From positions 496,001 to 560,000 of the forward strand of contig JACCIC010000063.1 in assembly GCA_018907035.1 (NCBI GenBank): 64,000 nt of DNA, written 5' to 3'. The notes under the pieces are model-generated. The model made no database searches and was not told where the DNA came from. It saw only the letters and a program-made list of their open reading frames with translations. Origin of the DNA: Sycobia sp. Sy_11. Taxonomy: Eukaryota; Arthropoda; Insecta; Hymenoptera; Epichrysomallidae. Positions 63,471-64,000 of the stretch are shown here, piece after piece. How positions within the stretch are numbered: position 1 is the stretch's first letter; every line of letters begins with the position of its first letter. A program made the position numbers and the translations under genes.

Positions 63471-63656
63471 AAGTGAATTTCATACAGGACCCATAAATTC
63501 TTACGGCTATATCTGTCGAACATGATTTTCTGGTTATATATAGCTGTTAAAATCGTTTGTACGGACTGTTTTTCGATTTAATTTCCCATTGATTTTTTCC
63601 AGGTACAGATTCATGAAATTCACTTTGACAAAGTCGGAAACTCGAAAAACAGTCTG
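63471..63656. repeat. Two interleaved inverted repeats
   Basis: Pair A: AAGTGAATTTCAT (63471-63483) and ATGAAATTCACTT (63613-63625), perfect over 13 bp. Pair B: CGGACTGTTTTTCGA (63562-63576) and TCGAAAAACAGTCTG (63642-63656), 14 of 15. Order is A-B-A'-B', so they are interleaved, not nested. Confidence 0.85.
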
Positions 63657-64000
63657 TAACAACGAGCTTCACTGCTATTATCAATACCGAAACTATGATT
63701 TTTATGGTTGTCTCTTCGATTTCATCGCATTCCAATAGTCAATTCAAAATCTCGCCACAAAGACATGGAATTAAATTTTGAAGATCTGGTGATACTTATG
63801 TGTGCGTATTCCGCATTATACGTCCCAGAATATATGAAGCGGGCTCAGAGTTGTCGTAAATGTACTAGCTGGCGGTTGCACCGTAATAAATTAAGCTGCT
63901 CATGATCTTTCAACATGCTAGTAGATATTTTAATAGATCGAAACGTCTATAACAATTAAAATGATATATATATATACATTTGAAAATTTAAATGGCTCAC
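63657..64000. other. Mixed then AT-rich right end
   Basis: A 65-codon plus-strand frame (63708-63905) is unidentified. The window ends in a short TA run near 63964-63977. Confidence 0.45.

Noticed and set aside
63920..63950. GATCGAAACGTC near the right end, resembling the 3' half of a hammerhead
   Set aside because: No CUGANGA core or helix II upstream; only the short GAAACGTC word matches.
1..64000. CRISPR arrays, bacterial operons, rRNA genes, telomeric (TTAGG)n
   Set aside because: None seen. All tandem repeats are microsatellites or short duplications without regularly spaced unique spacers. I also looked for the seeds of common insect microRNAs (for example let-7, miR-1, miR-9, bantam, miR-124) by eye and found none, but this was not an exhaustive search.

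Overview
This 64 kb window is eukaryotic nuclear DNA, most likely from an arthropod and plausibly a hymenopteran such as an ant. That assignment is inference. It rests on a very AT-rich background, abrupt CpG-rich islands a few hundred bases long, many long (TA)n and (GA)n/(CT)n microsatellites, a decayed mariner transposase, tRNA-derived relics and an arthropod-type Inr+DPE core promoter. No bacterial or phage organisation is present: there are no operons and no dense long reading frames.

No conserved protein-coding gene could be recognised on either strand. The longest ATG-to-stop frame (258 codons, 20680-21456 +) runs through a CT tract, an (ACAT)n/(AT)n/(ATGT)n array and a CpG island, so it is an artefact of low-complexity sequence. 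The window is best read as a gene desert or the inside of a very large intron, with scattered CpG-rich patches that may be regulatory or may hold non-coding first exons.

Layout. 1-8.0 kb is AT-rich with (GA)n, poly-T and (TA)n tracts and two CpG-richer patches (2.7-2.9 and 4.0-4.3 kb). 8.1-9.0 kb holds a CpG-rich patch and a mariner relic on the minus strand. 9-16 kb is an AT-rich desert with a large compound GA array at 13.4-13.7 kb. 15.7-16.7 and 20.7-21.6 kb are two microsatellite-plus-island complexes. 22.2-23.2 kb has a weak tRNA-like relic and the best core-promoter candidate (Inr at 23090, DPE exactly at +28). 26-29 kb has GA/CT tracts and islands. 31.8-33.3 kb has a possible mini-exon donor and the strongest CpG island. 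35.3-37.5 kb has a tRNA-like relic on the minus strand, (AT)n and (GA)n arrays and an island with a TATA box. 38.7-40.6 kb is island-rich. 42.1-42.65 kb is a repeat cluster in three orientations around a hammerhead-ribozyme-like motif, probably a Penelope-like retroelement remnant. 45.7 kb has a second tRNA-like relic. 46.8-50.5 kb has small islands and an unidentified possible exon. 51-56.6 kb is an AT-rich desert. 56.6-59.3 kb has two CpG islands. 59.3-64 kb is AT-rich, ending in the longest GA tract and an interleaved inverted duplication.

The items most worth following up are the hammerhead-like motif with its flanking inverted repeats, the Inr/CCAAT/DPE promoter, the interleaved inverted duplication near the right end, and the recurrent placement of microsatellites at island edges.
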